Assembly (NCBI RefSeq): GCF_000473205.1
Contig: NZ_AXBF01000004.1
Location: forward strand, 215,893-279,892
Direction: 5' to 3'
Origin: Pseudophaeobacter arcticus DSM 23566
GTDB lineage: Bacteria; Pseudomonadota; Alphaproteobacteria; Rhodobacterales; Rhodobacteraceae
DNA length: 64,000 bases
Positions 43,156 through 52,035 of this stretch are shown here, piece after piece. A program made the position numbers and the translations under genes. Under the pieces are notes generated by a model. The model was not told the DNA's origin, did not search any database, and saw only the letters and a list, made by a program, of their open reading frames with translations. Each line of letters starts with the position of its first letter. Within the stretch, counting starts at the first letter, position 1.

Positions 43156-44256
43156 TCAGACCTCGGCCTTGTCCTGTTCGATGAGCCTCTTGTACAAATC
43201 CAGGAACCGTGTGCTCATGAGCTCGCGGAGGAATTCACGCTCAAAGCGCGCACGGGCCGCACGGCCCATCTGTGCGGCCTGCTCCGGATTGGCCAGCAAT
43301 TTGTCCAATGCCTTTGCAAGTGCCTTTGAATCTCCCACAGGCACAACGGCACCAGTTGTATTGACCCAGGACACTCCGCTGCCGGGAATATCCGTAGAAA
43401 TAATGGCGCGGCCTGCGCGCATTGCCTCAAGCAACACCACACCAAACGCCTCAAGTCGGTTAACCGAGGGCAAACAGAACAGTGCAGCACCAGAAAACAG
43501 CATCTGCAACCGGTCGCTGTCGACCCTCCCCATAAACTGCAGCCTATCCGTGATACCCATTTCCCGGGCCTGCGCCTTTAACGCCGCCTCTTCAGGACCG
43601 ACGCCAACGATGCGAAATATCGCGTCCTCCTGTACGTGTCGAATGGCGTCCAGCAAGACAGGCAACCCCTTATAGGGCACCAATCTGCCGACAAATAGCA
43701 CAAAGGGCTGAGCTCCCGTCTCTTCCCCCGGTACGCAGTCTTGATCTGCAATGCCGATTGGAATGACCTCGATACGGTCCTTAAAGGGCGTCAGCGCAGG
43801 CGAGGCCTTGGCATAGGCTTCGGTGGTGGCGAAAATTTTGTCCGCACGTCGCAGCATCGCCCGCTCAACCGGGCGCACGACGTACCCAAGCGCACCTTTC
43901 CCCTCGATATCCGCATGCCAGTGGATCACCACCGGTATAGCGCGCGGCACGCGCAATACGGCCAATGAGGCCAGCACATTTGGGGTATGCACATGGACCA
44001 CATCCGCATCTCGCGCCGCCCGAGCGCAGGCTCCGAGATACCCCATCGCCAGTGGTTGTGAAGATTTTTTGGCCTGCATTTTCACCCGGCGCAGCGTTAA
44101 GCTTCCCCGCCTCTCCACCCGTGAATCGCCAGAGGTAAAACAGACAACTTCCACATCATGGCCCGCGGCGGCGTGATCTTCGGCCAGCGCTTCGGTGACG
44201 CTCTCGATGCCGCCGTATTCCGGCGGATAGAATTTTGCAAAATGAACAATTTTCAT
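43156..44256 (-). CDS. GT4 glycosyltransferase
   Basis: A 366-residue GT-B glycosyltransferase of family 4. HFAKFYPPEYGGIESVTEAL at the start is the acceptor-side loop. FVGRLVPYKGLPVLLDAI opens the donor-side domain, and the E-x7-E motif is in RLEAFGVVLLEAMRAGRAI. It probably adds one sugar to the repeat unit; mannose from GDP-mannose is possible but not shown. The frame is open to 44364; the ATG at 44256 has AGGAGAG upstream and overlaps the stop of the flippase gene (ATGA). It is the last gene of the pse-wzy-wzx operon. Confidence 0.88.
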   Translation of the reverse strand: MKIVHFAKFYPPEYGGIESVTEALAEDHAAAGHDVEVVCFTSGDSRVERRGSLTLRRVKMQAKKSSQPLAMGYLGACARAARDADVVHVHTPNVLASLAVLRVPRAIPVVIHWHADIEGKGALGYVVRPVERAMLRRADKIFATTEAYAKASPALTPFKDRIEVIPIGIADQDCVPGEETGAQPFVLFVGRLVPYKGLPVLLDAIRHVQEDAIFRIVGVGPEEAALKAQAREMGITDRLQFMGRVDSDRLQMLFSGAALFCLPSVNRLEAFGVVLLEAMRAGRAIISTDIPGSGVSWVNTTGAVVPVGDSKALAKALDKLLANPEQAAQMGRAARARFEREFLRELMSTRFLDLYKRLIEQDKAEV

Positions 44257-45548
44257 CCGTAAAGCTCTCCTAAGAATATCAGGAGCCCCACCCCAACGGT
44301 GCAGACGTAAGTCGACAGCCATAGGCGTACAAAGCGGTGGCCAAGCCACCAAGCACTCCAACATTGAACCGTATAAAAACCAACCATCAAAATGAAATGA
44401 CCCATGATGAAACCATGGAGGGTATCGCTGATCGGCATGTGTTGTGCCCGGCTCCAGGTCCAGAAGGTCAGGGCCCCCAGACCCAAGGCAAGATAGGGTG
44501 CGGTCACACGGGTCACGCGCCCGGCAATCTGCAGCCGCGAATTCACCAGATCATTCAGCGCAATGGCAGACCACAGGATGGTCTGCACCAGCAGGGTCAG
44601 CCCCTCGGCGCGATAGGCGGCAAAGATCTGGGTAAAACGCTTTCCCAGCAGCCATCCAAGATAGGGCTCCAACACCCAGAACCCCAATGCCATGGCGCTT
44701 ACCCCCACGACGATCACCGCAGCGCGGGCCCGCAGCACCTCGTCCGACCACGAAAAGATTTGCCGGAAGAATCCGATAATTAGAATCTGATGTCCCACCA
44801 GCGGCAGGGTGGTCGAACGATAGAGCACCGCGTAAAGCCCGACGGCCTCGACTCCCGAAGTTTGCCCCAGTACCAGCCGCCCCGAAGAGGTAATCAACAC
44901 GGTCAGTATCCCTGTGAACATTAGGGGCAGCCCCAGCGCAATGTTGCGCCGTAAGTCCAGCAGGCCAAAGGACCCTGTACGGCAACGGACCTGCTGCACC
45001 AAGGTTACCCCCAGCAGCACCACAGCATAGACCAGCAAGACCAATGGAATGGTACCTTGCGACAGACGGTCTTTGCTCAAGACCGTTAGCCCAGCACCCG
45101 AAACGGCCACTGCCCAGAATCCGACTTCAACAAAGATCGCTCGCGTCCCTTGCCCGTCACTCTTGAGCGTATTGGCCCAGAGCCCCTGCAGCATCAGTAC
45201 CCCGATGCCCAGCGGTACCAACACAGGTACAGAAAACAGTGTACCTGAGGTGAGCCCAACCCCCAGCGCCAGCAGAATACAGCCCCCACCCAGTCCGGCC
45301 ACTAGCAACAACAGCGTGTCCCAGCGCCCATCGATCTCATCACGCAGGCGGATCAGAGGAACCGTGCCAACAAGGCCGCAGCCAATGACCAATGCGCCGA
45401 TTGAAGCTAACGATTGGGCTAGCTCAAACTGTCCATATCGGTCCAACGGCAGCAGGTTAGACAGCAGGATCGGGGAAAAGAACAACAGGCCTCGCGCGAT
45501 GCCGAAACCGGCTAGGAAACGCAGGGCCATGAACAGGCGACTGATCAT
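44253..45548 (-). CDS. wzx: Wzx-type polysaccharide flippase
   Basis: A 431-residue inner-membrane protein with about 12 membrane segments, starting ISRLFMALRFLAGFGIARG. NIALGLPLMFTGILTVLITS in the middle and GLYAVLYRSTTLPLVGHQIL are typical of MOP-superfamily flippases. It should move the lipid-linked repeat unit across the membrane. It overlaps wzy upstream and the GT4 gene downstream by four bases. Assignment as Wzx follows from topology and neighbours. Confidence 0.78.
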   Translation of the reverse strand: MISRLFMALRFLAGFGIARGLLFFSPILLSNLLPLDRYGQFELAQSLASIGALVIGCGLVGTVPLIRLRDEIDGRWDTLLLLVAGLGGGCILLALGVGLTSGTLFSVPVLVPLGIGVLMLQGLWANTLKSDGQGTRAIFVEVGFWAVAVSGAGLTVLSKDRLSQGTIPLVLLVYAVVLLGVTLVQQVRCRTGSFGLLDLRRNIALGLPLMFTGILTVLITSSGRLVLGQTSGVEAVGLYAVLYRSTTLPLVGHQILIIGFFRQIFSWSDEVLRARAAVIVVGVSAMALGFWVLEPYLGWLLGKRFTQIFAAYRAEGLTLLVQTILWSAIALNDLVNSRLQIAGRVTRVTAPYLALGLGALTFWTWSRAQHMPISDTLHGFIMGHFILMVGFYTVQCWSAWWLGHRFVRLWLSTYVCTVGVGLLIFLGELYG

Positions 45549-46795
45549 GCCGGTATCGCGCGGGCGGCTTTGCGCGTCATGACCCAGAACAGGGCAAAGG
45601 CATTGATGACGTACATTCCCTGCGCCGAGATGGCGAAATTCACCACCGGCATGAAGAACAGAATGACACAGAAATAGGTATAGAGCGGGTAGGCCCCCAG
45701 ATCGCCGTTACGGGCAGCTCGCCCAATCATACGCGCCATGAAGCCTGACAGAAACATGAAGAGCAGCGCGAACCAACCGAAATCCACCCAGAGCGGTCCC
45801 CAGAAGCTGGTAAAAATGCCGACGCGCGGGAAGAGCGTGAACAGATCGAGCTCGGAGGTCAGGCCGAACATGGCCAGAAATTTGACGTAAGGCGCAAAAT
45901 GCAGCGCCCCGCCAGCAAATGTTTGAGTGTCGTTCACGCTCCAGAGAATCTGAAATTCCGGGATCGAGTGGACGTAGTACTGCATGATGGGAAGCAGCCC
46001 CACAACCAGCCCGCCTAGAGCACTGTCGCCGGAGATCAGTCGCTCCATCGCGGCATTGGGCACAACGGTATAGGCATAGCCCGACTGGAAGATCGAATCC
46101 GACACGTCAAAGGACATCTGGTCGAGCCGCCACAGGAAGGCCAGCACCGACAACATCAGCACGCCGAAGATCCCCACCATGGCCGGCAGCACCAGCTGGC
46201 GCGGCAGGGCGCGGCCCTGAAACAGCGTCAGCGAGGTGCCGAAATAAATCATAGCGAGGCTTACCAGCATGAAACTGCGCGAGAACAGAACCAGCGCATC
46301 CAGCGCCGGGATCAAGAAGATGAAGGCCGCCAGAACCAGTTTCCAACGGCGGAGGGGCAAGACCCGTGCCCCCAACAGGATTATGATTGGTAGGTAGCCG
46401 AAAGGATAAAGCACACCGCCAATCAGAGATAGCTTGGTAACACTTGTCTCGACCAACACCTCGCGCGCCTCAAGACCAGTCAGGCTGCCCACGCCACGCA
46501 ACACATACTTGTCCACAAGCCGCAGCAGGTTGCCCAGCCCCCCTAGGCAGATCATGATCCAGAACAACCGGTTTTCTATCCGCATCAGTCGTGCGGCAGG
46601 GATCTGCCGGATTGTCCCGCCCAGGCGAAAATAATCCGCCACCCGGCTGCCCAGCACCAGCGCGGCAATGCTCAACCCGATGAAGACGAAACTCCCAAAC
46701 TCCATTTCCACCAGCACTTCAAGCGGGCTGAACAGGTAGATCAGAACGTAGAGGCCGATCCCCATGAAGAGAACGTTTTCCGGGCGATAGATCAT
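45545..46795 (-). CDS. wzy: Wzy-type polysaccharide polymerase
   Basis: A 416-residue membrane protein with 10-12 hydrophobic segments and a long periplasmic loop around residues 265-325 (MQYYVHSIPEFQILW, then GGALHFAPYVKFLAMF). This is the layout of Wzy polymerases, whose sequences vary widely. It overlaps the flippase gene by four bases, which supports the call. There is a 52-base gap to the upstream 95-codon gene. No catalytic motif can be named. Confidence 0.72.
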   Translation of the reverse strand: MIYRPENVLFMGIGLYVLIYLFSPLEVLVEMEFGSFVFIGLSIAALVLGSRVADYFRLGGTIRQIPAARLMRIENRLFWIMICLGGLGNLLRLVDKYVLRGVGSLTGLEAREVLVETSVTKLSLIGGVLYPFGYLPIIILLGARVLPLRRWKLVLAAFIFLIPALDALVLFSRSFMLVSLAMIYFGTSLTLFQGRALPRQLVLPAMVGIFGVLMLSVLAFLWRLDQMSFDVSDSIFQSGYAYTVVPNAAMERLISGDSALGGLVVGLLPIMQYYVHSIPEFQILWSVNDTQTFAGGALHFAPYVKFLAMFGLTSELDLFTLFPRVGIFTSFWGPLWVDFGWFALLFMFLSGFMARMIGRAARNGDLGAYPLYTYFCVILFFMPVVNFAISAQGMYVINAFALFWVMTRKAARAIPA

Positions 46796-46847
46796 GCAAT
46801 TCTCCGCATTTTCCCATCCGGAGAAGAAGTCCGAACGGGCGCGCTTC

Positions 46848-47135
46848 TTACTTCAGGTACGCTCGATTGATCCAACGATCATAAGACGCCACTGCGGGCA
46901 GGCCCGAGCTGGTCAGATCGCGTAATCCTGCGTCAGCACGGGCTGCGTCGGCAGGGGTGTGGTCGGGTTTGAAGCCAGTCAGCCGCTGTGCCAGAGCGGC
47001 CCGCCGAGTGGGATTGCTGACCCGCCCCCAGAGCCAGCGCAACCGAAATCCCAAGGTCACAAAGATGCGCACCAAAAGCCCCACTGGCGCGGCGCGCAAT
47101 AGGGTGCGTTCAAGGCTGATCAGGCGCTGCTTCAT
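46848..47135 (-). CDS. Small basic protein in the pse operon, unrecognised
   Basis: A 95-residue protein. The first half is basic and partly hydrophobic (LLVRIFVTLGFRLRWLWGRV), the second half polar (GFKPDHTPADAARADAG) and ends with RWINRAYLK. Its ATG overlaps the pseI stop by four bases, so it is probably real and coupled. No family or function is recognised. Confidence 0.6.
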   Translation of the reverse strand: MKQRLISLERTLLRAAPVGLLVRIFVTLGFRLRWLWGRVSNPTRRAALAQRLTGFKPDHTPADAARADAGLRDLTSSGLPAVASYDRWINRAYLK

Positions 47136-48184
47136 GCGTTTTGGTCCTCTTCCAGGACCTCCCAGGACGTAGGCGTGTTGGCCTTGACCACGCGAGTAAC
47201 CCGCTTGCCAATCACCACGTCGGTGTGTTTTGGCGGCAGACCATAGCCGGGGCGGACCGAACGGATTGCATCAGCGGTCACGATCTCACCTGCTTTGAGA
47301 TCCTTCACAAAATAAAGGGATCGGCGGAAGGTCACGTTCCCCACTTCGCTGGATTTGCGGCCATAATCAATGTGGCCGATGGCCTCCCATGCGGTGAGGG
47401 CACCTTGGCAGAGTTGCGCGAACTCCGTCGGCTCTAATGAAAAGCTGTCATCGGGGCCACCCCCCCTGCGGTCTAGGGTAAAATGTTTCTCGATTATCGA
47501 GGCCCCGAGCGCTACGCTGGCAATCGCCGTGGTATTGTCTAGCGTATGATCCGACAGGCCCACCGGCACGCCCCAGCGCCGCGCCATGTCAGGGATGGTT
47601 GCAAGGTTGTAATCCGCAGCAGGGGCTGGATACCCCGACACACAGTGCAGCAAGGCAAAATCGGTGCAGCCGCCGTCGCGCGCGGCCTGTGCGGCTTCGG
47701 CGATTTCCTCGTCATCGGCCATGCCGGTTGAGATGATCATCGGTTTCCCGGTCGAGGCCACATAGCGGATCAGCGGCAGGTCGATTACCTCAAAGGAGGC
47801 AATCTTGAACGCCGGCGCGTTCAGATCCATCAGCAGATCCACCGCCGTGGTGTCGAAAGGCGAAGAAAACATGGTGATGTCCAGTTTGTGCGCATGCTCA
47901 AACAGCGGCTTGTGCCAATCCCAGGGCGTGTGTGCCTCCTCGTAGAGATCGTAAAGTGTGCGCCCGTTCCATAGTCCCCCCTTAACCACAAAATCCTCGG
48001 TATTCGCGTTCAGCGTGATGGTATCCGGCGTGTAGGTTTGCAGCTTGACCGCGTCGGCACCAACGGCTTTGGCGGCCTCGATAATGCGCAATGCCTGATC
48101 ATAGTCGCCATTGTGGTTGGCGGACAGTTCGGCAATGACATAGGGAGTGTGATCCGGGCCGATCAGCCGTCCTGAAATTTCCAT
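47132..48184 (-). CDS. pseI: Pseudaminic acid synthase PseI (NeuB family)
   Basis: A 350-residue sialic-acid-synthase-like enzyme that condenses the 6-deoxy-AltdiNAc-type sugar with phosphoenolpyruvate to form the nine-carbon pseudaminic acid. IAELSANHNGDYDQALRIIE and KLQTYTPDTITLN are at the start; HCVSGYPAPAADYNLATI and GASIIEKHFTLDRRGGGPDD follow. The C-terminal SAF domain has RSLYFVKDLKAGEIVTADAI. PYVIAELSANHNG and the TYTPDT motif point to PseI over NeuB. The frame reaches a TTG at 48190; the ATG at 48184 is preferred, two bases after the formyltransferase stop. Confidence 0.9.
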   Translation of the reverse strand: MEISGRLIGPDHTPYVIAELSANHNGDYDQALRIIEAAKAVGADAVKLQTYTPDTITLNANTEDFVVKGGLWNGRTLYDLYEEAHTPWDWHKPLFEHAHKLDITMFSSPFDTTAVDLLMDLNAPAFKIASFEVIDLPLIRYVASTGKPMIISTGMADDEEIAEAAQAARDGGCTDFALLHCVSGYPAPAADYNLATIPDMARRWGVPVGLSDHTLDNTTAIASVALGASIIEKHFTLDRRGGGPDDSFSLEPTEFAQLCQGALTAWEAIGHIDYGRKSSEVGNVTFRRSLYFVKDLKAGEIVTADAIRSVRPGYGLPPKHTDVVIGKRVTRVVKANTPTSWEVLEEDQNA

Positions 48185-48186
48185 TT

Positions 48187-48831
48187 TCAAATTTCCCGTT
48201 TTTTCAAGGTTAGCTCAAAGGTCTTCCCATGCATCTCAAAAAAAGCCGGATAACGGTCAGGGTCCGCAACGCGGATCCGATCAAACAGCTCTGCTAAGGG
48301 TTGGCTTGGGTCTAGGCGGCTATCTTCCGGCGTCCGGCGCGGGTGGTAGCTGGCCTCAGCATCCGGCTGAGGTTGGGGATACTCACCAGCCGCGACCATT
48401 TCAATGCCACGATCCATCAACGCCAGTTCCGCTTCGAACAGCAACGCGTTGATCTCGGCGCTCAGGGCATGACGTGGCACATGAAAGTGCCGCTTGGCCC
48501 AGATTGCGCCACTATCGACGCCATCTTCAGCCGTGAGCAACGAGAGTGTCAATTCCTCTCTGCCAGCCAGAATGTCCCAGACGTGCGGGCTCCAACCGCG
48601 TCCCTCAGGCAAATCACTGGCGTGTAAAACCATGGTGGTGCGATAGCGCGCGCGGTCATCGCGAGCGATCAACTGGCTGCAGGACACTAGAAAGAGGATG
48701 TCCCCTTCTTGCAGGTCGGACTTGTCGTGAATCAGCCGGAGTGTGTGATCTCCGGCGCGCGCGGAGATCCAATCGCGCAGGCTGGGCACCACCGGGTGAG
48801 TGCGGTTGGTACATAGAAGATCAATGCGCAT
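48187..48831 (-). CDS. Formyltransferase-like enzyme in the pseudaminic acid operon
   Basis: A 214-residue protein of the formyltransferase fold (as in methionyl-tRNA or GAR formyltransferases). The family's HxSxLP motif appears as LHASDLPEGRGWSPHVW and the acidic motif as GVDSGAIWAKRHFHV, so the His and Asp of the usual Asn-His-Asp set are present. The Asn two places before the His is a Val here. It overlaps pseG by 11 bases and pseI follows two bases later. No PseH acetyltransferase is encoded, so it most likely formylates the 4-amino group of the PseC product. This is inference from family and position. Confidence 0.8.
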   Translation of the reverse strand: MRIDLLCTNRTHPVVPSLRDWISARAGDHTLRLIHDKSDLQEGDILFLVSCSQLIARDDRARYRTTMVLHASDLPEGRGWSPHVWDILAGREELTLSLLTAEDGVDSGAIWAKRHFHVPRHALSAEINALLFEAELALMDRGIEMVAAGEYPQPQPDAEASYHPRRTPEDSRLDPSQPLAELFDRIRVADPDRYPAFFEMHGKTFELTLKKREI

Positions 48832-49948
48832 GCAGCGGCTCCCTGTCTATCAATTGGTGTGCGAGACGCCCGGTTCCCTCCCCATCGGTCAGGGCAGCGG
48901 CGCGATGGGCCATGGTGCGATATGTATCTCGCTGGCTCAGGTGCTCCAGCCCCTTCGACACTGCGCTTGCGAAATCCGGCGCATCGGGAAAAGGCAGCGC
49001 CAGCGCCAAACCGTGTTTGTCCATATAAGATGCGGCAGCCATCTGGTTATCGGCGAGCACAACCTGAAGGGTCGGCAAACCGAGGGTGCAGCGCTCCCAA
49101 GCGGTTGACCCGGCTGCGCCGATGCAAAGATCGGCCCTGGTCATGTGCTGAGCCATATTGGCCACATCGATAGCCACCTCAGTAGGCATGGGCATGCAGG
49201 CGGCTCTAGACTGCACCTCTTCGAGCCACGGCGCACTGCCGCCCATTATGACGGTGATCTCAAAACCGGCAGCTACAGGGCTTGCGGCCAGGGCCTCCAG
49301 TACCGTCGCAGCAACGTTTGTCTTGTCGATGCCTCCAAGTGTGACCAGAAGTCTCTCAGGCCTGCTCAGGCTGTCGCGGCGCGCCAGCGCTTCGGAACGC
49401 GACTGGGCAAATTCAGCCCGCAGCAATGCATGGGTCGGACCGATAAGGCGGTCACAATCATCCGGCACCAACCCATTGTAATCCGCCGCCTGCCGCCCCG
49501 CATTCTGGTCCAGCAGTATATCCGCCATATGTGGGCGATCTGCCAGATCGTCCACCACCAAAAGCCGGGTGCCAGCAGTCAGCGCCGCTTGTTGCCATTC
49601 CCGGTCCAGCGCATAGTGATCCATCACCAGCCAATCTGCCCCCTCGGCATCCAGAACCCTGCGGGTGGCAGCCGCGTCTTCGCTCCAAGCTGCTCCCAGC
49701 CAACCGGCATGGGCAGGCGGCGCCGGATGCGCCCCATAAGAAACCCCAGTATTGCCCGGCAAAATTACCACACGGTGCCCCCGTCCGGTGAGAGCAGAGA
49801 TCACATGGCCTTTGTGCCTACGGGTGACAAAGACCACCTCAGCGCCCTGGTCACGCAAGGCATCCGCCAGAGTCAGGCAGCGCATGACATGCCCGGTTCC
49901 GATGTCCAGACCAGAATCGGCGCGAATTACGATACGCCCAGTGGCCAT
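48821..49948 (-). CDS. pseG: UDP-sugar hydrolase PseG
   Basis: A 375-residue GT-B-fold hydrolase that removes UDP from the altrose intermediate before PseI acts. RADSGLDIGTGHVMRCLTLA at the start is diagnostic. LLVTLGGIDKTNVAATVLEA and LCIGAAGSTAWERCTLGLPT are further family motifs. The frame extends to 50128, but the ATG at 49948 has GGAGAG and AGGA just upstream. The first domain ends with DHYALDREWQQ. It is not fused to a PseH acetyltransferase, unlike in some bacteria. Confidence 0.92.
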   Translation of the reverse strand: MATGRIVIRADSGLDIGTGHVMRCLTLADALRDQGAEVVFVTRRHKGHVISALTGRGHRVVILPGNTGVSYGAHPAPPAHAGWLGAAWSEDAAATRRVLDAEGADWLVMDHYALDREWQQAALTAGTRLLVVDDLADRPHMADILLDQNAGRQAADYNGLVPDDCDRLIGPTHALLRAEFAQSRSEALARRDSLSRPERLLVTLGGIDKTNVAATVLEALAASPVAAGFEITVIMGGSAPWLEEVQSRAACMPMPTEVAIDVANMAQHMTRADLCIGAAGSTAWERCTLGLPTLQVVLADNQMAAASYMDKHGLALALPFPDAPDFASAVSKGLEHLSQRDTYRTMAHRAAALTDGEGTGRLAHQLIDREPLHAH

Positions 49949-49994
49949 TCCTGGCTCTCCTCTCCCCCACGTCACATCGTGCAACCCAAAGCGG

Positions 49995-51329
49995 CTATGC
50001 CACATGTTGTTGCTCCAACTTGTGCAAAAGCTTTTCCAAAACGCCTGCCACTCTTTCAATATTCTCCGGGGAACGGCAGTCAGGGTCAAAGGCCAGCTCG
50101 TTGATCCTACCCTCAAAGCTATCAGCAATGAGCAGCTTAAGCAGCGCCCGCCCCGTATCTAGATTTCCACGTCCTGCCTGCGGATCGTCCAGCAAACGAC
50201 CTACGGCCGCCTCAGGCGTTTGCGCATGGAACGCGGGGAAGTGTTGTTCCACTATGGGATGGCGCAGCGATATGCAGCGACCTCGGCCAAACACGGCCTC
50301 GTAACCGACCGTTCCAGTGACCGTTACCGCACCGACTGCGAGATCCTGGGCCACTGGCATTCGGCAGTCCAAAGGTAGCAAAACGACACGCGGGTCACGT
50401 CTCGCCAGCGCCAAAAGCGCTTCGGAGACTTCGTATTTTGATTTTGGATTGGCCTTCACGGCCACCTGCCCGTTTGCTGGCAAGGCAGACAGGCAGCGTT
50501 CGACGATTTCCACTTGGTTGGAAAACGGTCGTCCCCAGACCTCGATATTGGCTTCTGGCTGCATTTGCAGCGGGTACAGGATCACCGGGCCAGCCTCTAG
50601 GCCGGTATCCGGCAGACGCTGAAGCTGCTTCCACACCACCAGATTAGCCTTCAGCTGGCGTGACAGCGCCAGCTTTCGCGTCAAGGAAGGCGTGTTGTAA
50701 TGATCCCCCAGTATGCGGCCCCACAATGTTCGCGCGTGCCCCAACGCCAGCCGGGCCTTGCGAATATAGAGAGCGAACTTTCCCGGCACCCGCATATAAT
50801 CCGGCAAAGCATTACCTGTCTGCAAAGACCGCGCAAAAAGGTCGAGTTTTTCGTCCGACCAGACATCACCGCTGCGCACCGCCGGCACCTGAGTATTGCC
50901 CTCAAACAGCATCATCCGCCCGTTTGGGTAGCGGGTGCCGGTTGGATGCACATAGGGAATACCCCGCACCGCGCAAGCATCAATGGTCAACAACTCGTGA
51001 AACAACGTAGATTCACCAATCACAAGGCTGGGGTTCAGCTGAGTAAGCGCTTGGTCAATTTCTCGCTGATAATGTGCGTAGTGGCGATGTCCGGCACCAA
51101 AAAGCGTCCGCCCTCGATCGGTATTCACGGCTTCGGGGATGGCCGCGTCCTGCAAATCTCCTGGGTTGGGAAAACGCAGTACGACGACATCCCCCCCTGG
51201 GGCACTGGGCTTATAGACCGGATTTTGGACAATCCAGCTGACTTTATGTCCGTTGCGCTTCAGAACACCGGCCACGTCTTGCCAAAAAGCAGTCTTACCC
51301 CGGTTTTCGACAAAGGTAACTTGGCTCAT
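49995..51329 (-). CDS. KpsS/capsule-synthesis-like protein, candidate glycosyltransferase
   Basis: A 444-residue protein without a sure family. VTFVENRGKTAFWQDVAGVL at the start and IGESTLFHELLTIDACAVRG in the first half look like a Rossmann-type lobe. The late part KANPKSKYEVSEALL, VVLLPLDCRMPVAQDLA and TVTGTVGYEAVFGRGRCIS is the pattern of KpsS/KpsC and related capsule synthesis proteins. It lies between pseF and pseG, one base from pseF, so it may transfer pseudaminic acid from CMP-pseudaminate. This function is inferred. Confidence 0.72.
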   Translation of the reverse strand: MSQVTFVENRGKTAFWQDVAGVLKRNGHKVSWIVQNPVYKPSAPGGDVVVLRFPNPGDLQDAAIPEAVNTDRGRTLFGAGHRHYAHYQREIDQALTQLNPSLVIGESTLFHELLTIDACAVRGIPYVHPTGTRYPNGRMMLFEGNTQVPAVRSGDVWSDEKLDLFARSLQTGNALPDYMRVPGKFALYIRKARLALGHARTLWGRILGDHYNTPSLTRKLALSRQLKANLVVWKQLQRLPDTGLEAGPVILYPLQMQPEANIEVWGRPFSNQVEIVERCLSALPANGQVAVKANPKSKYEVSEALLALARRDPRVVLLPLDCRMPVAQDLAVGAVTVTGTVGYEAVFGRGRCISLRHPIVEQHFPAFHAQTPEAAVGRLLDDPQAGRGNLDTGRALLKLLIADSFEGRINELAFDPDCRSPENIERVAGVLEKLLHKLEQQHVA

Positions 51330-51330
51330 C

Positions 51331-52035
51331 CTATGTCTCCTGTCGGGAAATACGGCTTTGTAAAGCTTCGTACATCAGTTCGGCCTGCAACCAATCATCT
51401 GGCGTATCAATATCCTGGACTTGACTGGTTGGCAGAGCGACCCCTATGGAGCCTTCCTGAAAAACAACGGACTCTGACAGCCAAGTGACCGCCCGCGCGA
51501 GGTAGAATTGGCCAGCGTCATGCCAAGCCGATTCAAGATCCTGCGATCGGGTGGCAAAATATTCGGGCGAAAACATCGCAATCCGACCATCCGCATCACG
51601 CCTCAGCGCGCGCTGTATAGGAAAGCGATACTCCGTCACGGCCAAAACAAAAGCCTCCGTCTCGGGCAGCATCTCAAAGGCTGTGCACAGGTTTTCAGGG
51701 GTCAAGAACGGAGCCGTGGCGTAGATACAGCAGACTTCTTCCGGGCTCAGACCCTGTCGACGCAACTCTTGGATAGCATGACGGATTACAGGAATTGTAG
51801 GAGTCAGATCGTCCGCAAACTCCGATGGCCGAACGAAGGGAACCTCCGCACCATAAGCGCGCGCTGTTTCCGCTATCTCTGCACTATCGGTCGATACAAC
51901 AACCTTGTCAAAACAGCCACTATCAAGCGCCGCCTCAATCGACCATGAAATGATTGGCTTTCCAGCAAATTTGCGGATGTTCTTGTTGGGGATACGCTTG
52001 CTACCACCGCGTGCCGGGATTACCGCAACCCTCAT
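51331..52035 (-). CDS. pseF: Pseudaminic acid cytidylyltransferase PseF
   Basis: A 234-residue CMP-sugar synthase that activates pseudaminic acid with CTP. VAVIPARGGSKRIPNKNIRK is the CTP-binding start of the family and VVSTDSAEIAETARAYGAEV follows. FVRPSEFADDLTPTIPVIRH and IYATAPFLTPENL are also typical, the last closer to PseF than to NeuA. It overlaps pseC by four bases. Confidence 0.92.
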   Translation of the reverse strand: MRVAVIPARGGSKRIPNKNIRKFAGKPIISWSIEAALDSGCFDKVVVSTDSAEIAETARAYGAEVPFVRPSEFADDLTPTIPVIRHAIQELRRQGLSPEEVCCIYATAPFLTPENLCTAFEMLPETEAFVLAVTEYRFPIQRALRRDADGRIAMFSPEYFATRSQDLESAWHDAGQFYLARAVTWLSESVVFQEGSIGVALPTSQVQDIDTPDDWLQAELMYEALQSRISRQET

